Shown here piece by piece: positions 8,150 through 16,125 of a stretch of 57,209 nucleotides of DNA (the first letter of the stretch is position 1; the number at the start of each line of letters is the position of its first letter). The translations under genes and the position numbers were made by a program. This stretch comes from Gemmatimonadota bacterium. GTDB lineage: Bacteria; JAAXHH01. Where the stretch lies: NCBI GenBank assembly GCA_009838645.1, contig VXRC01000045.1, forward strand, positions 71,983 through 129,191, given 5' to 3'. The notes beneath the pieces were generated by a model that saw nothing but the letters and a program-made list of their open reading frames with translations, made no database searches and had not been told where the DNA came from.

Positions 8150-9082
8150 TCAGGGCACGTAGGGCGTCCCTGTCCGGCGCAGCTCCTTCGTAACCGCCAT
8201 CTGGCAGGTCACGTAGGCCTGGGCGTCCGTGTTGCCGCGGCGGTTCAGCAGGCCGGCGGCGTAGCCCGGACGGGCGTCGGCGATGGTGCCGACGATGAGG
8301 TTGGCATATTCCACGGTGGTGTCGTAACGGTCCGCGATCAGGGCGTTCATCTCGCTCCAGGCGATCTTGACGGCCTCTTCCCAGTTGTAGCCCTGCCCGC
8401 TGGTCAGGTATTCCTCCTGCGACTCCACAATGCGGGTCTTCTCTACCACCGGCGCGCTGCACGGAAACCCGGGCGACCGGTCCACGCGCATCGTGATCGT
8501 CGAATCGATCTCCACGCCCGTGCCCGTCAGCTCGCCGTCCCCCATCCGGGCGTGCACGTCGCCCAGGGACAGCAGTCCACCCGGCTTCTGGGCGCAGATG
8601 TGCACCGTGCTGCCCGGTTGAATCGCGTTGAAATCCATGTTACCGCCCGTATCGATCTGGTGGAGGGCGACCGATTCCAGCATGACGACGCCGATCATGG
8701 GCCGCACCGGCACCACGAAATCGGGCGGGAAATGGACCAGGCCGTCCCGCACCGGCGCGATCAGGCGCAGACTGCCCCAGTGTGGGCCGCCGTTGCGGTA
8801 GAAGCCGTAGGGACCGACCTCCATGTCTAGGATCTCCACGGACACCCAGTCCCCGGCCTCGATCCCCTCGATGTGGAAGGGACCGCACGGCCGTGAATAC
8901 CGGTAGGGATCCACGTCCATGACCGCTCCGGCCCGCAGGTCCTCTTTGGCCAGATAGTCCTGGTCGTGGCCGCCGTAGGTTTCCACCTGGACCGTCTCCC
9001 CGGGTTCGAGCACGCCGCGGATCTCCTTGAATGCCGGATCGTCCGGTCCTGAGAGATAGGGGGTGCGGGTAAACCGGCGCAT
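8150..9082 (-). CDS. Acetamidase/formamidase family protein
   Basis: A 310-residue, full-length member of the amide-hydrolase family also found at the left edge. Landmarks are 'LEPGETVQVETYGGHDQDYL', 'GPFHIEGIEAGDWVSVEIL', 'PMIGVVMLES', 'GGNMDFNAI', and 'LLSLGDVHARMGDGEL'. It ends at 'TPYVP' with no tail, unlike its paralogue. It likely releases ammonia from a small amide in the cytoplasm. It stands divergent from the PhyH gene at 9317 and convergent with the permease. The 'GGGCACGTAG' around its stop codon recurs 73 bp further downstream (8079-8090). Confidence 0.9.
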   Translation of the reverse strand: MRRFTRTPYLSGPDDPAFKEIRGVLEPGETVQVETYGGHDQDYLAKEDLRAGAVMDVDPYRYSRPCGPFHIEGIEAGDWVSVEILDMEVGPYGFYRNGGPHWGSLRLIAPVRDGLVHFPPDFVVPVRPMIGVVMLESVALHQIDTGGNMDFNAIQPGSTVHICAQKPGGLLSLGDVHARMGDGELTGTGVEIDSTITMRVDRSPGFPCSAPVVEKTRIVESQEEYLTSGQGYNWEEAVKIAWSEMNALIADRYDTTVEYANLIVGTIADARPGYAAGLLNRRGNTDAQAYVTCQMAVTKELRRTGTPYVP

Positions 9083-9237
9083 GGAACGCTCCTTCCTTTT
9101 GGGCCAACGATTTTACACGTATAGATGGTTCTCTTATCGCGCCCCGCAGTGTTTTTTGTCACCATGGGAAACCGGCGCGTTATATTCTGGATTGTATTTG
9201 ATCCATCGGTGCCTAACAAGCCTTAAACCTACCCAAA

Positions 9238-9305
9238 ATCAGCGGTCCGGCTCATGCAGCGGTCCGACCGATCCAGCGGACCGACCGATCCAGCGGTCCG
9301 GCGCG
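9238..9305 (+). repeat. 17-bp tandem repeat, 4 units, just upstream of a PhyH gene
   Basis: Four units built on CAGCGG(T/A)CCG(G/A)C(C/T)(G/C)AT, perfectly phased at 17 bp in the middle copies, fill most of 9238-9305 and stop about 12 bases before the PhyH ATG. The sequence differs from the repeats at other loci in this window. Confidence 0.75.
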
Positions 9306-9316
9306 GAGAACAAACC

Positions 9317-10168
9317 ATGCGACTGACGAAAGAACAACTGGCGTTCATGGATACCTTCGGCTATCTCGGATTCCCCGGGTTGTTGAAGGACCGGATCGAC
9401 GAGATTACCGAAGCCTTCGAGGCCGTCTGGACCGAACGCGGCGGCGGTCACGACGGCAAGCCCCACGACGGCACGGCCAGATCCTGCATCGTGCCCTTCA
9501 TCGACCAGAATACCGTGCTGTCCTCGCTCATCGACGACCCCCGCATCAACGGGATCTTCAGCAGCCTCCTGGGGGACGATTTCGTGTACCTCGGCAGCGA
9601 CGGCAATTTCTACGTGGACGACACCCGGTGGCACTCGGACACGGACTGGTCGGGCAAGATGCGCGGCGCGCCTCCCCGTATCTACTACAAGATGGCTTTC
9701 TACCTGGATCCGTTGACGCGGGAAACCGGGGCGCTACGGGTGATCCCGGGCAGTCACCGGTGGGGTGACGCCTATGCCGATTCGCTGGAATCCCAGATCC
9801 GCGAATCGCCGGAAAAATGGGGCATCGAAGGCTGGGAAGTGCCCGCCGTGACCCTCGAAACGCAGCCAGGGGATATCGTCGTGTTCAACCAGAACACCAA
9901 GCACAGCGCCTGGGGCGGCGGCGACCGGCGGAGGATGTTCACGATCAACTGCACGGCCCGGTTCGCCGAAAAGGATATACCGATCCTGAAGAACGAGATC
10001 GCCGCCGCCGCACGGTTCTGGCTCGACAGCGTCTACGGGGAAGCCATGCTGGAGACGGCCGGACCAGCGCGCATGAAGCACCTGGAACAGCCCCTGGCCC
10101 ACCAGGACCATCTCGTGGAGGAGGTCCGCAAGGCCAGGCTGCGCATGGCGGAGCCGTCGCGGGGGTAG
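9317..10168 (+). CDS. Phytanoyl-CoA dioxygenase (PhyH) family oxygenase
   Basis: 283 residues. A cupin-fold Fe(II)/2-oxoglutarate oxygenase that hydroxylates an unidentified small substrate. The iron triad is H106 and D108 in 'RWHSDTDW' with H196 in 'TKHSAWGGG'; the 2-oxoglutarate arginine lies in the following 'DRRRMF'. 'TGALRVIPGSHRWG' is the family signature. The start was set at 9317 because GGAGA lies 7 bases upstream. It closely resembles the PhyH at 29813-30601 (same 'FMDTFGYL.FPGLL.DRIDEITEAF' pattern), so the two are probably paralogues. Confidence 0.92.
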   Translation: MRLTKEQLAFMDTFGYLGFPGLLKDRIDEITEAFEAVWTERGGGHDGKPHDGTARSCIVPFIDQNTVLSSLIDDPRINGIFSSLLGDDFVYLGSDGNFYVDDTRWHSDTDWSGKMRGAPPRIYYKMAFYLDPLTRETGALRVIPGSHRWGDAYADSLESQIRESPEKWGIEGWEVPAVTLETQPGDIVVFNQNTKHSAWGGGDRRRMFTINCTARFAEKDIPILKNEIAAAARFWLDSVYGEAMLETAGPARMKHLEQPLAHQDHLVEEVRKARLRMAEPSRG

Positions 10169-10175
10169 TACGCGA

Positions 10176-10198
10176 CAGCGCGGACGGCGAGCGCGCTG
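10176..10198. terminator. Possible hairpin between convergent genes
   Basis: CAGCGCG and CGCGCTG form a perfect 7-bp stem around a 9-base loop between the converging PhyH and amidohydrolase genes. There is no T-tract, so termination activity is uncertain. Confidence 0.25.
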
Positions 10199-10236
10199 AC
10201 CTGCCCTCGGCGCGGCGCCGTGCGTACGTTGACCTA

Positions 10237-11241
10237 TTACCGCCAGTCCTGCTGTCCGCGGACCTGCCGCAGGAACCTTCTGGCGTTGCCGGAGAAATGG
10301 TCCTCGATCTCCTGCGACGTCAGACCCAGCATGTCCGCCACCTGCTTCTCCTGCCGTAGCTGCTCGTAGATGACCAGCGTCGCCCTGGAATCGCAGTGGG
10401 GTGTCGTTTCCGTCGTGCCCTCGTAGTAGGTCCACGCCCGCCCGTAGGTGACATATTTGCCCCGGGCGCAACCCGCCACCACGTTGTCCGAACCGAACAT
10501 GACCCGCGACCGGTCCTCGTGCTTCATCAGCAGGTACTGGGAGTAGAGGTCGTTCACGGCCGACGTATCGTACCAGATGTTGGGCAGGTCCGTGAGAAAG
10601 TGGATGGCGCGCTCCATCATGAAGCAGTTGAAAGCCCGGGCGCAGTGGGCTAGGATCCACTGTGCGCGGGGATAGCGCTTCGTGTAATCGGCGAGATCCC
10701 GCTGGTTGTCGGCGTCCGCCGGTCCCTCCGGCTTGGACATATGCATGGTGATGGCCAGTCCCAGGTCATGGGCCACCTCGATGAAGGACTCGGGCAGGAA
10801 GTCCCGGATGCGGCAGTGGGTGGGATCAGGCGCGAAGGTCCGGTAGGGTTTGAGGCCCAGGAAGCCGTGTCTTTTCACCTGGGCGGCCACGTATTCCGGC
10901 GTCATGTCGGGTGTGACCATCATGTTGATCGCCGATTCGGGGTCCTGCTTCATCTCCCCGGCCATCCAGTCGTTGTGCCCTTCCGTGTCGATCCCGCCGG
11001 GGATCGGCGTGCCGAGGACCAGGTAGTGCATCCTGCGGCCCGGATACAGCTTCTCCGCCCAGGCCAGGTGGTCCTGGTAGTCGATCTCCACCCGAAGCCC
11101 CGTGGGGTCCGGGGGAAGCTTGCCGCGATGCCGTTCCGACCACATGTGCACGTGCATGTCGTAGACGGTTTCCGGCACGAAATCGGCCAGTTCCTCGTCC
11201 CAGAAACTACGATCGAAATCCTGATAATCTGGTACGCTCAT
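10237..11241 (-). CDS. Amidohydrolase family 2 protein (TIM-barrel metal hydrolase)
   Basis: 334 residues. The metal-binding H-x-H is in 'YDMHVHMW' near residue 30. 'GFLGLKPYRTFAP', 'AITMHMSKPEG', 'WILAHCARAF' and 'RVMFGSDNV' supply the later strand residues of the ACMSD-like amidohydrolase-2 barrel. The start at 11241 follows a GAGGA site; a longer frame exists upstream but would overlap the divergent aminotransferase gene. It probably hydrolyses or decarboxylates a small organic acid. The substrate is not evident. Confidence 0.85.
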   Translation of the reverse strand: MSVPDYQDFDRSFWDEELADFVPETVYDMHVHMWSERHRGKLPPDPTGLRVEIDYQDHLAWAEKLYPGRRMHYLVLGTPIPGGIDTEGHNDWMAGEMKQDPESAINMMVTPDMTPEYVAAQVKRHGFLGLKPYRTFAPDPTHCRIRDFLPESFIEVAHDLGLAITMHMSKPEGPADADNQRDLADYTKRYPRAQWILAHCARAFNCFMMERAIHFLTDLPNIWYDTSAVNDLYSQYLLMKHEDRSRVMFGSDNVVAGCARGKYVTYGRAWTYYEGTTETTPHCDSRATLVIYEQLRQEKQVADMLGLTSQEIEDHFSGNARRFLRQVRGQQDWR

Positions 11242-11413
11242 GGAGGTTCCTCGCGGTTGCGGGGGAAACTGCGATTCGTATGAGACTGGTTCAGTGTACC
11301 CCCATCGCGCATCCTTTTCAAGGCCAAAAGAAACTTTGACATTGCACGGTTTCATAAGCACATTTGCCACTAGATCACATCCAATCAGATCGCCATCGAA
11401 GACGGAGGCAATT

Positions 11414-12574
11414 ATGGCTGAAGCACAAGACATGAACCGGCGCAGTTTCCTGCGCAGCACCATGCTCGGCGGCGCGGGCGTCACGCTGATGGGCACGCCG
11501 GCCTGGGAAGCGGCGGCACAGATGGTCAACGGCACCGCAGACAGCCCCGTGAACGGCGTGGGACTCGACGACCCCCTGCTCGTCCAGCTCAGTATCAACG
11601 AGAACCCCCTCGGCGCGTCGCACCGGGCCATCGAGGCGGTGGCGGGCAAGATGTTCGGCATGAACCGGTATACCATGCACAACGAGCTCGAAGAAGCCCT
11701 GGCGGGTCACCACGGAGTCGACCCCGAGTCGGTCGTCCTGGGCGTGGGCTCGTCGGAAATCCTGCTGACCGCGACATTGGCGGCTTTCTGGAACAATCCG
11801 GGAAACGCGGTCACGGCCTTCCCGTCCTATAGGTCCATTCCGAGGACGGCCGAGGAACTCGGACAGGCCGTCAAGCAGGTTCCGCTGACCGGGGACTGGC
11901 AAATCGATCTGCCGGCCATATCGGCAGCGGTAGACGATAACACCCGCATCGTCAGCATCTGCAATCCCAACAACCCCACCGGCCAGCTCCTCGATCCCGC
12001 CGAGTTGGAACGAACGATCCGGGCGGTACCGAACGACGTCATCGTCTGCGTGGACGAGGCGTATATCCAGTTCGTCGACGATCCCGCATATCCGTCCACG
12101 ATTTCCCTGACGAAGGAAGTCGAGAACCTGCTGGTGTCCCGGACCTTCTCAAAGGCCTACGGATTGGGTGGCATGCGGGTCGGTTACGGCGTGGCCCATC
12201 CCGCCCTGCTGGAGCGCATGCAGCGATTCAGCATCGGCCTGCTCAACAAGAACACCCTGTCGATCGTGGCCGCGATGGCCGCGCTGAAGGACCAGCAGCA
12301 CGTCCAGCGTACCGTGCAAATTGTCCGCGAGGGGAAGGCATTTCTCTACGAGGAACTGGAGGCCATGGGATACAGCCCCCTGCGCACGCAGACCATCTTC
12401 GTCACCGTCGAGGTCGGTCCCAACCTGGAGACCCTCCTGGACCGCCTGTGGGAGAAGAAGGTCCGGGTTCGCCAGGCCTTCGACATGGAAGGCTTCATGC
12501 GCATATCCGTCGGCCTGCCCCGCGAGAACGAGGCCTTCATATCCGCCTTCAAGCGGGAACGCAGCGCGTTGTAG
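11414..12574 (+). CDS. Tat-exported HisC-like class I/II aminotransferase
   Basis: 386 residues. The N-terminus carries a twin-arginine signal ('MNRRSFLRSTMLGG', then a hydrophobic stretch and 'AWEAAAQ'). The rest is a HisC-type PLP aminotransferase: 'LSINENPLGAS' (59-69), 'NPNNPTG' (184-190), D214-E-A-Y, the PLP lysine K247 in 'SRTFSKAYGLGGMRVG', and R255. The start at 11414 fits the Tat signal; upstream sequence in frame is poor. Export suggests it acts on an extracytoplasmic amino compound rather than in histidine synthesis. It leads an operon with an aldolase (24 bp gap) and a PhyH oxygenase. Confidence 0.88.
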   Translation: MAEAQDMNRRSFLRSTMLGGAGVTLMGTPAWEAAAQMVNGTADSPVNGVGLDDPLLVQLSINENPLGASHRAIEAVAGKMFGMNRYTMHNELEEALAGHHGVDPESVVLGVGSSEILLTATLAAFWNNPGNAVTAFPSYRSIPRTAEELGQAVKQVPLTGDWQIDLPAISAAVDDNTRIVSICNPNNPTGQLLDPAELERTIRAVPNDVIVCVDEAYIQFVDDPAYPSTISLTKEVENLLVSRTFSKAYGLGGMRVGYGVAHPALLERMQRFSIGLLNKNTLSIVAAMAALKDQQHVQRTVQIVREGKAFLYEELEAMGYSPLRTQTIFVTVEVGPNLETLLDRLWEKKVRVRQAFDMEGFMRISVGLPRENEAFISAFKRERSAL

Positions 12575-12598
12575 AGGGCAGAAAGGGTTCCGTCCTGG

Positions 12599-13363
12599 AT
12601 GAAATACCCGAACCCGCTCAAGCAGCGTATCCGAGACGGCGAACTGCTGCTGGGCACGGTCCTGCCCGCCCACGATTCGTTCACCGCCTCGGTGGTATGC
12701 CGTTCCGACATTGATTTCCTCTGGATCGATACCGAGCATTCCGCGAGTGCCGTGGAAGACCTGGACATGGTCCCGGTGATTGCGCGCCAGAACGATGTGG
12801 CGCCCATGATACGCGTCGCCTGGAACGATCCCGCGCTGATCAAGAAGGCCTATGACATCGGCGCCGTCGCCGTCATGATCCCCCAGGTCAATACGGCTGA
12901 GGAGGCGGCGCAGGCGATGCAGTTCGCCCGCTATGCGCCGGAGGGACAGCGCGGCGTATCCCCGTACTGGGCCATGCTGGCCGGGTTGGACTTCAGCCAC
13001 GTGGCCAAAACGGCCAACGCGGAAACCGTCACCGTCCTGCAGATCGAAAGCGTCGAAGCCCTCGCCAACCTGGACGAAATCAAGCAAGTGGAAGGAATCG
13101 ACGTCCTCTTCATGGGACCCACGGATCTTTCCGCCACCATGGGGATGATCACGGAAACCGAGTCGGTCGAGGTGCAGGCGGCCATCCGGGAATTCCCCCG
13201 GCGGCTCGAGGGCTCGGGCATAATGGCGGGGACTACGCTGGACGACCTCCAGGACATCCGGCAGAAAATCGAGTGGGGCTACCGTTACATCAACGTCGGC
13301 AGCCCGTTGGGCTATGGATTGCGCGTCCTGCAGGACAACCTGGACGCACTGCGGAGCGGATGA
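12599..13363 (+). CDS. HpcH/HpaI family aldolase
   Basis: 254 residues of the class II, metal-dependent HpcH/HpaI aldolase fold, which cleaves 2-oxo-hydroxy acids to pyruvate or a similar oxoacid plus an aldehyde. Seen: 'LLGTVLPAHDSF', 'DFLWIDTEHS' with the metal/acid-base 'TEHS', 'PMIRVAWNDP', 'GAVAVMIPQVNTAEEA', 'TVLQIESVEALANLDEI' and 'FMGPTDLSATMG'. It sits in the middle of a three-gene operon and its TGA is 3 bases from the next start codon, so translation is probably coupled. Confidence 0.9.
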   Translation: MKYPNPLKQRIRDGELLLGTVLPAHDSFTASVVCRSDIDFLWIDTEHSASAVEDLDMVPVIARQNDVAPMIRVAWNDPALIKKAYDIGAVAVMIPQVNTAEEAAQAMQFARYAPEGQRGVSPYWAMLAGLDFSHVAKTANAETVTVLQIESVEALANLDEIKQVEGIDVLFMGPTDLSATMGMITETESVEVQAAIREFPRRLEGSGIMAGTTLDDLQDIRQKIEWGYRYINVGSPLGYGLRVLQDNLDALRSG

Positions 13364-13366
13364 AGC

Positions 13367-14167
13367 ATGGTTGGTGACGAACAGATCCGGATATTCCAGG
13401 AGCGGGGATGGTTGGTCGTCGAGGATGTCTACGGTCCCGAAGAGGCCGACTCGGTGGCCCGATTGGCCGTGGAAACGGCGGATTCCATGGAAGTTGAGGA
13501 ATCCATGGAGGGCTACCTGCTGGACCGATCCGAAACAGGCGAGACCGCTCCGCGCAAGATCGACAGTCCCTACCTGCGGAATCCGATATTCCGCGATTTC
13601 GCTTTGGATGGCCGGCTCCGGGACATCCTCCTGCAGCTCACAGGTGAAGAACCCCTGCTCAAGAGCGACCAACTCTTCATGAAACCGCCGCGGTTCGGGT
13701 CGGAGAAACCTTACCACCAGGACAACTTCTATTTCCGGTGCACACCGGGCGGACACGTCATCACGGCCTGGATCGCCCTCGACGACGTGGACGAGGAGAA
13801 CGGCTGTCTCAGGTACATCTCAGGTTCGCACAAGAAGGGCATCATCGACCACGTGGAGGTCCCCGGCCAACCCTACAACCTAGCGCCTCCCGACGACCTG
13901 ATCGACTGGGACAAGGAAGCCTCAGCGCCGGTGCACAAAGGCGGCGTGGTCTTCCACCACTCGGAAACGCTCCACTCCTCGCGCCGCAACACGTCGGACC
14001 GCTGGAGGCGCGGCTACGCGACGCACTGGGTTACCGCGTCGGTCACGACCGAAACGGACAATCTTGAGGGTGCCTACTTCCGGGGCGACGATTATGCGGA
14101 ACACGTGCGTGCAGTCGATCAGCGGAAGGACGGCGCGACAGAAGTTGGGACTACGGTACGAAGCTAA
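13367..14167 (+). CDS. PhyH family oxygenase
   Basis: 266 residues. Fe(II)/2-oxoglutarate oxygenase with H117 and D119 in 'PYHQDNFYF', H203 in 'TLHSSRRN', and the linking segment 'ALDDVDEENGCLRYISGSHK'. It is the last gene of the operon with the Tat aminotransferase and the aldolase, which hints at one pathway that transaminates, hydroxylates and cleaves a small acid; the order of steps is inference. Confidence 0.9.
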   Translation: MVGDEQIRIFQERGWLVVEDVYGPEEADSVARLAVETADSMEVEESMEGYLLDRSETGETAPRKIDSPYLRNPIFRDFALDGRLRDILLQLTGEEPLLKSDQLFMKPPRFGSEKPYHQDNFYFRCTPGGHVITAWIALDDVDEENGCLRYISGSHKKGIIDHVEVPGQPYNLAPPDDLIDWDKEASAPVHKGGVVFHHSETLHSSRRNTSDRWRRGYATHWVTASVTTETDNLEGAYFRGDDYAEHVRAVDQRKDGATEVGTTVRS

Positions 14168-14200
14168 GGGTAATGCGCCGTCCAGATCTATCGATCGTCC

Positions 14201-14716
14201 TCAGATAGGCTCGTCTTTCTCCATCAAAAGTAACTCGCCGATCACGCGTTTGTGCCATCGTCTCGTGTATGCTGGGCGCAGGGTGGTTCTTGACCGGTTT
14301 CCGACATTATCGAGGAGGTCTTCGAGCGATACCAGTCGCTGCCGGAACCCAAGTCGGACGCCGCAACGAAGACTTGCCCGGTCGGGACCGCACAAGACCC
14401 ATGCGTCGGTCCTGCTCAGTGCATGGGCCCAAAGCGAAGCCTCTCCCCTGTCCAGTGTGATACCTGTGATTCGAATGGCCAATGCTGCGCGTTCGCGGTT
14501 TTCGACCGCATGGACCGCTTTCAGGGAATTGCGCAATTCACCTTCGATAACTCGAATCGCGGACCCTCGGCGCTGAAAACCCGCCTGCGTTTCTGCGACG
14601 CAATCCTCGACGGTTTCCACCGGGTAGCCGCCTGCCAACGATCGCCACGATCCTGTCCGATAAGTCTCAAGAATAACGTTCGTATCGACCAGCACGGTGC
14701 CTTGATGCCGGGCCAT
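14201..14716 (-). CDS. PIN-like domain protein (putative toxin of an XRE-ImmA/PIN pair)
   Basis: 171 residues. The first strand 'GTVLVDTNVILETYRTGSW' has D11 and N13, later acidic residues include E92 in 'LDRGEASLWAHAL' and D112 in 'CGPDRASL'. That acidic set fits a PIN-type Mg2+-dependent RNase. It starts 6 bp after the stop of the XRE-ImmA gene, so the two form one operon and probably one functional module, as in DUF4411-type ImmA/PIN pairs. No experiment is implied; the nuclease call rests on the residue pattern. Confidence 0.75.
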   Translation of the reverse strand: MARHQGTVLVDTNVILETYRTGSWRSLAGGYPVETVEDCVAETQAGFQRRGSAIRVIEGELRNSLKAVHAVENRERAALAIRITGITLDRGEASLWAHALSRTDAWVLCGPDRASLRCGVRLGFRQRLVSLEDLLDNVGNRSRTTLRPAYTRRWHKRVIGELLLMEKDEPI

Positions 14717-14722
14717 GACGCC

Positions 14723-15829
14723 TCACAGTTCGATTGCGCATTGGACGTCATGTGCTGCGAAGAGATCCACGAGGTCCTCGACACTGAGGTCGAGCAATCC
14801 AGCGACACTACGTACCGAGACTAAGCCCCTCTCGATCGCAAGACCGAGTACCTTCATGAACGGTCTCGAGAACAGGGCTGGCGTGCCGTTCTCAGCCTTT
14901 TCTGATCTGTTGTTGCGTAATATCGCATCCGGGAGGGACCGCGCGACCGCAGGTTTCAATTCACCGAGTGCGACCAGCCGCCATCTCAGTGCCGAGGCCG
15001 TCACGCGAAACTCGTTCGCCACCAGGTGTAGTTTCCGGATCAACTTATCTTCAGTGAGGTCCGACCAACTACCGAATCTCGCCAGGATGGCGGTCGGCAT
15101 CAGAACCGCCGCCGCGAAGTTGTTGGTGAGTTGCTCGGCACGGTTGCCTCCGGTCTCTATCGCATCCTCGGAGTGTTCGGGTGGCATCGCATCCCAGGTC
15201 AGTATGTGAAACAACTCATGGGCGAGATCGAAGTGGCGGCGTCCGACGACTTCACGTCGTGCAATCAGCACCGCGTCGAGTTCGGGCAGGCGGCAGGCCG
15301 CGCCCGAGATGCCGTGCTCGGTGTCTATCATGAGGACCAGGATGCCGAGTTCGCGTTCCATGACTTCCATGAGGCGCGCGGCGGGGACTTCACCCAGGTC
15401 AAACTCGGTGACGAACCGCTCGCCGGCCGCCATGGCGTCCTCGAAACGTGCACGGCGGGTGAGACCGAGCGCGCGCCGCATCAGCGGGGTTTCGTATCCG
15501 ACCTGCGGCGCCAGTGTGCGGTACGCGCCGATCCAGCGACCGGCGCTCTGTTCACAGGCCTTGAGCCGTTCAACTTCGACACCTGTCTGGCGCCAGGAGA
15601 AGCGTCCGTCGCCAGCCAGCAGAAACGGGTCGGTAAAGTACTCGAGCGGTGCCCCCAGTCTTTCGACGGCGAGCAGCAGTTCCTCCGCCGTCACGCGTCT
15701 CGTGCCCGTCTCGATAGCCGATACCGTCTGCCGATCCGAGAAGCCGAATAGGTTCGCTACGCTTTCCTGAGATAGCCCGCGTTCCTCGCGCAATGCCTTT
15801 ATCCGCCTGCCGATAAGCTCAGTCGTCAT
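14723..15829 (-). CDS. XRE-family regulator with ImmA/IrrE metallopeptidase domain
   Basis: 368 residues. Residues 5-60 form a helix-turn-helix ('LREERGLSQESVANLFG'). Residues about 150-260 form a gluzincin peptidase: 'HELFH' at 204-208 with E232 in 'RAEQLTNNFAAAVLMP' as third zinc ligand. The family cleaves or senses a repressor/antitoxin in response to stress. Its start has a GGGAGGG ribosome site, and a palindromic, TGCAA-rich stretch lies just upstream (15856-15895), suggesting autoregulation. Co-operonic with the PIN gene. Confidence 0.9.
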   Translation of the reverse strand: MTTELIGRRIKALREERGLSQESVANLFGFSDRQTVSAIETGTRRVTAEELLLAVERLGAPLEYFTDPFLLAGDGRFSWRQTGVEVERLKACEQSAGRWIGAYRTLAPQVGYETPLMRRALGLTRRARFEDAMAAGERFVTEFDLGEVPAARLMEVMERELGILVLMIDTEHGISGAACRLPELDAVLIARREVVGRRHFDLAHELFHILTWDAMPPEHSEDAIETGGNRAEQLTNNFAAAVLMPTAILARFGSWSDLTEDKLIRKLHLVANEFRVTASALRWRLVALGELKPAVARSLPDAILRNNRSEKAENGTPALFSRPFMKVLGLAIERGLVSVRSVAGLLDLSVEDLVDLFAAHDVQCAIEL

Positions 15830-15855
15830 CTGTACCCTCCCGCGAATATAAAATC

Positions 15856-15895
15856 TTGCATTTTTTAATATGCAATATTTTTATGCAAATTGCAA
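15856..15895. promoter_or_regulatory. Candidate operator of the XRE-ImmA/PIN operon
   Basis: TTGCAT (15856-15861) and ATGCAA (15870-15875) form an inverted repeat. Further ATGCAA (15883-15888) and TTGCAA (15890-15895) half-sites follow in an AT-rich block directly before the operon start. Confidence 0.45.
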
Positions 15896-16009
15896 TGTGT
15901 TTTCGATGCTACCTCACGATTTCTTCCGGCCCCAGTAAGCATAGTGCATACGCCGGGAGCGAAGGAACTGCAATGAGTCTGCTTGAAGTGCAGTAAATCT
16001 GCTTTGGGT

Positions 16010-16038
16010 TTGATTACATACTACGAAACATGTATTTT
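16010..16038 (+). promoter_or_regulatory. Candidate promoter for tenA
   Basis: TTGATT (16010-16015), a 17-base spacer and TATTTT (16033-16038), about 85 bases before the tenA ATG. Both boxes are imperfect. No thiamine-pyrophosphate riboswitch pattern is seen in the leader. Confidence 0.35.
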
Positions 16039-16125
16039 TGAGAGATTGTAGGATCATACAACAGAATTACAAATCAGTAGGATTCAACTATCCTCCTGTG
16101 ATGAAGGTAATCAGGGAGTATTTAG

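Noticed and set aside
9238-9305. Possible CRISPR array from repeated 17-bp units
   Set aside because: Units are contiguous without spacers and no cas genes occur in the window.
11242-11682. N-terminal extension of the amidohydrolase gene on the minus strand
   Set aside because: It would overlap the divergent Tat-aminotransferase gene; a good ribosome site supports the shorter start at 11241.
15901-16125. TPP riboswitch before tenA
   Set aside because: None of the conserved TPP-switch segments is present; only a weak promoter is seen.
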